DNA from: Moringa oleifera
Taxonomy: Eukaryota > Streptophyta > Magnoliopsida > Brassicales > Moringaceae
DNA: 64,000 nt
NCBI GenBank assembly: GCA_021397835.1
Contig: JAJFZO010000034.1
Location: 8,881,501 to 8,945,500, forward strand
Direction of reading: 5' to 3'
In this document: one piece after another, positions 60,090 through 64,000 of the stretch
How the letters are laid out: every line of letters begins with the position of its first letter
How positions within the stretch are numbered: position 1 is the first letter of the stretch
Made by a program: the position numbers and the translations under genes
The notes under the pieces: generated by a model
Told to the model about the DNA's origin: nothing
Seen by the model: the letters and a program-made list of their open reading frames with translations, nothing else
Databases searched by the model: none

Positions 60090-61450
60090 GTTACAATTCC
60101 AACTTTAAGTTGGCTTCAATTATAGCTACATCGAGCACTATACTAGCTTTGAGAGTTGAAGCCTTCAACATAGGTACAAATGACCTTTTTTTAGTTGATC
60201 TATTTGCTACCTTTTCATCAGTCAAAGTGACATCTAGGTCTTCAAAATGAATTGAGCAAACATTTATGGGAGGAGCCACCTGCACTTAGCAAAGGTTAAG
60301 GCCGAGATATTTACCTTAAACCTCTTTAATTGTATGCATCTTGATAGTTCAATACAAGTGGGAGGCTTGTGCCTCGATCTTGGTGCAGTAAGCCTATGTC
60401 ATCTGAAATTCATCTATAGTTCGAGATCGAGTTTCTTCTCGAGTTACTCATAAATCATCCAAATGTTGAAGGATAAGCTCATTTTTGCCATAGCCTATCC
60501 TTACCTCCACATTGGTTTGAACCTAGGCTAATATAGTCTTCATACTGTCCATGTCAGCCTCAATCTTAGCAAGTAAACTTTTTAACCTTTTAGCCTCAAC
60601 TGCATAGACATGTACTTTAGTTACAGCATTGTTGGTGGATTCTTTGGCAGTGTAAGCCTTCTTTACAAACGCAGTATGGTGGTACTTGTTTACAAATGCA
60701 GCCATCCTCTTGGCAAGCTGCAAAAACAAAAAAGTGCAAACACTCATGAGGAATCTATTGGAATTTTTTTTTAATGGAAATAGAATCAAGCAAATTATTA
60801 CTTCCCTCCCAAAACACATGATCGTGTTTCTGATAAAGATGTTATTGTTTTCCCCCTCTAGCTTCTTCAGGTCCTAAAGGAGAATATCATGGAACAATCA
60901 CTCTTGAACCAAGCTAGGATGATTTAGAGACCATCAGCAGGTACATCCCAATTAGGGATAAATTTCTCATTAAGAGGGACAAGTTGTGGCACACCCATGG
61001 CACCCCGATCCCTAGGATGGCTCCTTTTCTCCCCACTATCCCCTTGATGGCTGGAAGAGTTACAACCACCATTTTACCCTTGTTTACAGTAGTGAATTGT
61101 CACTTAGACCAGATCTAAACTCCTTCCTTTTTGGGATAACCCTAAGGACCAGTCCCTATTGCTAAGGGCTATCGTTAATGTGGTCCCTAAAGCTATTTAC
61201 ACCCTTGAGGTTATCTTTAAAGATCATGACCCAGCTTTCATGATAGCTCCATGGCCGTTCAAAAGGAAAGGGGATTTTGAGCTCTAAGAATCTAAGGATG
61301 GGGAAATTACTCTTAACCCATTCTAGATTCTCGAAGGTATAAGAAACCTCAAGTTTTTGGTCATTTTCCTAGCACTGAAAAACAAAGAGAAAAGAGTGAA
61401 GGACTCACCTAAAATGATGAACTTTGAAGACAAAAATGGAAGAACTACGG
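60090..61450 (-). pseudogene. Retroelement-associated coiled-coil ORF, copy 2
   Basis: Minus strand: NFPILRFLELKIPFPFERPW, then SYHESWVMIFKDNLKGVNSF (61,330-61,180, before frame loss); a 98-codon frame 60,523-60,819 with AKRMAAFVNKYHHTAFVKKA and EAKRLKSLLAKIEADMDSMK, strongly heptad-like; then, after stops, QVAPPINVCSIHFEDLDVTL at 60,285 and a Lys/Ser-rich end at 60,091. The last block aligns with 5,355-5,440 on the plus strand. No enzyme motif is present. It lies downstream, in sense, of the LTR-like segment at 62.0 kb, as copy 1 does of the one at 4.6 kb. A gag-like or accessory structural protein is a guess. Confidence 0.45.
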
Positions 61451-61859
61451 ATTTGCTAGGAAAAGATCTCGAGGCTTTCATAGTAGACTAAAGAGAGAAC
61501 AAAACTTTTCTAAAACCCTTTTTAAATAAAACAATTATTCTTCTAGAAAACCAAAGTGCAACACATAAAATGTGTCAAAAGAGACAAATCATGAGTTGCA
61601 CTTATATAATAAATGTGTCAAAAAAGACTTTCAAAGCAACTTAGTGAAAAAAGCTGATTAGCACTCAAGACATGGTTTTCCTAATGTTCATTTGGACTGA
61701 TTATTTTTTGCCTAACTTGTATCTTCTCCAACCTGGGTAAATCCTTAATCACTCATCAGGTCATTCATGAAACTAAGATCCCAACCTAAAAGGAATCCTA
61801 ACTTGAAGAGATCCAAATCTACCCTAAGTAATTGAGATAAATAGCAAAACATAAAAACA

Positions 61860-62040
61860 CACATGTTTGGAAAAATTCTGCAAATTTTTAGAGGTTGCCT
61901 AAAACATTCTAAATTTAAGGAAAAAAATGCACGATACAAGAACCATGTGTTTACGTATCTTAAATCAAGGCATGCACCTGCTATTACTACCAAGACTACA
62001 CCTATAAATACCCTTTTTTGAAATAAAGGTTCACTTCCTT
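61860..62040 (-). repeat. LTR-promoter-like segment, copy 2
   Basis: On the minus strand: AAAAAAGGGTATTTATAGGT, GTAGTC, then GCATGCCTTGATTTAAGATA and CATGGTTCTTGTATCGTGCA. The same order is at 4,620-4,810 on the plus strand. It starts about 110 bases beyond the integrase stop at 62,154, where a 3' LTR would be expected. Confidence 0.55.
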
Positions 62041-62153
62041 ACTACTTGGCACCAACTTGGTCCATTTCTTCTTAACAATGATTACACTAATATAGTAGAC
62101 TTATCTAATTTGAAAGACTGAAGACCTTCTTTTAATCTTCATTAGATATGCTT

Positions 62154-64000
62154 TCAACCATAATACTTCTTAACGATATCTGAATGTATAGGGCTTAGCA
62201 ATTCTTGTCCATCCATTTCTTGCAAAATCAAAGCACCGCTTAAGAGGTACTGGTTAGGTCCCCATTTACTCCTTACATTTATTATGTTCTTAAGTATGTG
62301 CTTCAACACTAATTCTTTGTTCTTTAAATTTTCTAGGATTCACTTTCTTGTTTTATGCTCTTTCGATTCTATTTCATAGAATTACCATGGCAGATAGCCC
62401 TTAAACTCTATTCATTTATCATATTCAACTATTCATGCCTTGATCCATTTACCTTCCTCATGTTGTGCTTTCATAAGGATTCTTCTGCACCATTTTCATC
62501 AACACATCAGGTTTCATTCTATTGAGTTTTTACTTGATCGTTATGCGTTCTGATTTTAATGGTAATTTATGCTCTACAATATTTCTATCAAGCCCTAGCT
62601 TATCTTTGTAAGACCATGCAAACATATCAGTGTATTCTTGCAACAACCTAATTAATTTAGCTTTTACCTCTTGAATCATCTTAGCACCAATTTTGACTTC
62701 TTTTTTATCTTCCTTCATTCCTTGATTAATTATATTTGTTTCTTCTTTATGAAGGCTTATTTGTTTTCCTTCTTGCTTTATTTACTAAAGGATTTTTTAG
62801 GTATCCTAGAGTCCTTTTTCTCCATTTCTTCAAACTAAGAGTTATCCTTAAAAAAATTTCAAAGTTATCGATGATTAAAGTTTTCATTTTCAAAATCTAT
62901 GGACAAAAGCATGCCTTTTTCTCTTGAAGTAATATATATATATATATAGGAAGAAGTAAGAACAAAGGTGGAGTGAAACAAGAAATTCTATTGATACTAA
63001 GGAAAGATGCATGAAGTAATTGAGTATATTTTTATAATTATCCTCGATGTATTTATTATATACAAATTAACATCCATGTTAAGAATGATTTTCCTTTTTT
63101 TCTCTTTTTGTCTATTCTAAGAACAAATTGGTTAAGCTATCATCTATAGTCAAATCCATCATCATAGATTGATTTGCAATAAAAACCTGTTGATGTGAAA
63201 AATTTAATGGAGCGGTTGGTCATAGTCAATCAGATCCATTTCTTCCCCTTTACTTTTTTTTTGTCTTTTTTTTTCCTCTCTATTCTCTTTTTGTCAGCCT
63301 TCACTGGCTGATAGCTTAAGCCCAACTAGTTTTTATTTTTTATGACTTCTAGAGCTCAGGCTATTCCCTATAGTTTTCTACCCAATCCTTTTCTTGTCTG
63401 GCAACCTCTTACCAAGATTCCTTTAGCTAAAAGATCATATTGTCTGATAATTTTGATTACTAAGCCCGATGCATTCAATAGCATTTACAAACTCATATGT
63501 CTAGAAGAAGGACTCATCTCGATCTGGTGCCTTAATGTAAGGATGTTCTTCTGAGATTAATGCAACTAAGATGTATAATAAATGCTTTTCCATAATCATT
63601 TTAACTTCCTAGTGTAGAATGGAAGGAATTACCCCTATCAAGGGCATCCAAGATCTCCCTATCAGAATATTGTATGATGAAAATATATCCATCACTTAAA
63701 ATTCTATCAAATAACAAATCGAGCCTACTTTTAGGTTTGGTTGATCACTCATTGAATTAGGCTGCTTGCTTTATCAAATACCCTTATTGTTATAGAATTC
63801 TTCTTTAGATGATTAATATTTATTAGGAGCCTATCCTATATGCATTAAGGAATCACATTTAAAGAAGACTCATTATCAATCAACACCTTAGGTATGGAGA
63901 TCCCTATATATTTAGTGGAGATATATAGTGCCTTTGTAGATCTTTATCCATTTGGAGGTATCTTATCATCAGTGAAAGATATCAAATTATGTGTTGTGAT
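62154..64000 (-). pseudogene. Ty3/gypsy pol with internal deletion; runs off the window
   Basis: From the right edge. Aspartic protease: SFTDDKIPPNG, stop, RSTKALYIS, VLIDNESSLNVIP near 63,890, with the catalytic Asp but Glu where Gly is usual. Then degenerate linker. 62,718-62,530 is the start of reverse transcriptase: VKAKLIRLLQEYTDMFAWSY, then LGLDRNIVEHKLPLK, then NRMKPDVLMKM down to about 62,485. Directly after comes the integrase tail: KKVNPRKFKE, a frameshift, ELVLKHILKNIINV, then SGALILQEMDGQELLSPIHS and VKKYYG-stop at 62,154. The reverse transcriptase core, RNase H and integrase core (several kilobases) are missing between about 62,480 and 62,420. Gag and the 5' LTR lie beyond 64,000. 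Confidence 0.8.
62932..62948. repeat. TA microsatellite
   Basis: Eight and a half TA repeats within the degenerate gypsy linker. Confidence 0.85.

Overview
This window reads as nuclear DNA of a flowering plant: strongly AT-rich, intron-containing, and filled with plant transposon families (CACTA/En-Spm elements with TNP2 and ULP1-like genes, a Mutator-like element, Ty3/gypsy fragments, several degenerate minisatellites). I see no intact host gene, no ribosomal or canonical transfer RNA gene and no prokaryotic signal. Species cannot be fixed from the sequence. Almost every coding trace carries stops or frameshifts, so this is an old, repeatedly invaded intergenic region. All domain calls come from reading translations by eye; no database search was run.

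Layout. 1-7,045: tandem repeats, a Ty3/gypsy integrase remnant on the minus strand and LTR-like debris. 7,046-19,193: CACTA element A (plus strand: TNP2, a TNP1-like second ORF, ULP1-like protease), interrupted at 12,363-16,155 by a second, internally deleted CACTA element B. 19,194-22,098: spacer. 22,099-31,586: CACTA element C, same family, minus strand. A and C therefore form a very large imperfect inverted repeat. 31,587-42,410: LTR-like debris, broken coiled-coil ORFs and a 1.26-kb satellite array whose unit is itself an inverted repeat.

42,411-51,940 holds the only host-gene trace: a MATE (DTX-type) transporter pseudogene split by an 8.4-kb Mutator-like element (43,377-51,780). That element has a 9-bp target duplication (8 of 9 bases), degenerate 200-bp terminal repeats, a mudrA-type transposase and an opposite-strand gene with DUF1985 and ULP1 protease parts, as in the Kaonashi-type MULEs of Arabidopsis. 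52,352-57,504 is another CACTA element (D) with matching termini and an AAA target duplication. It carries only the TNP1-like/ULP1 gene, with the protease triad still readable, and three tandem tRNA-like units near its right end.

57,505-64,000 contains Ty3/gypsy pieces on the minus strand: a gag and pre-protease fragment, a coiled-coil ORF, and a pol fragment (protease, start of reverse transcriptase) fused by deletion to the end of integrase.

The genes do not form a host pathway. What the window shows is nesting history: MATE gene, then MULE insertion; CACTA A, then B inserted into it; paired opposite copies that could make double-stranded RNA. No clearly new biological system is claimed. 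The most informative items are the MULE-in-MATE junction, the A/B/C CACTA complex, the tRNA-like triplet and the self-complementary satellite.
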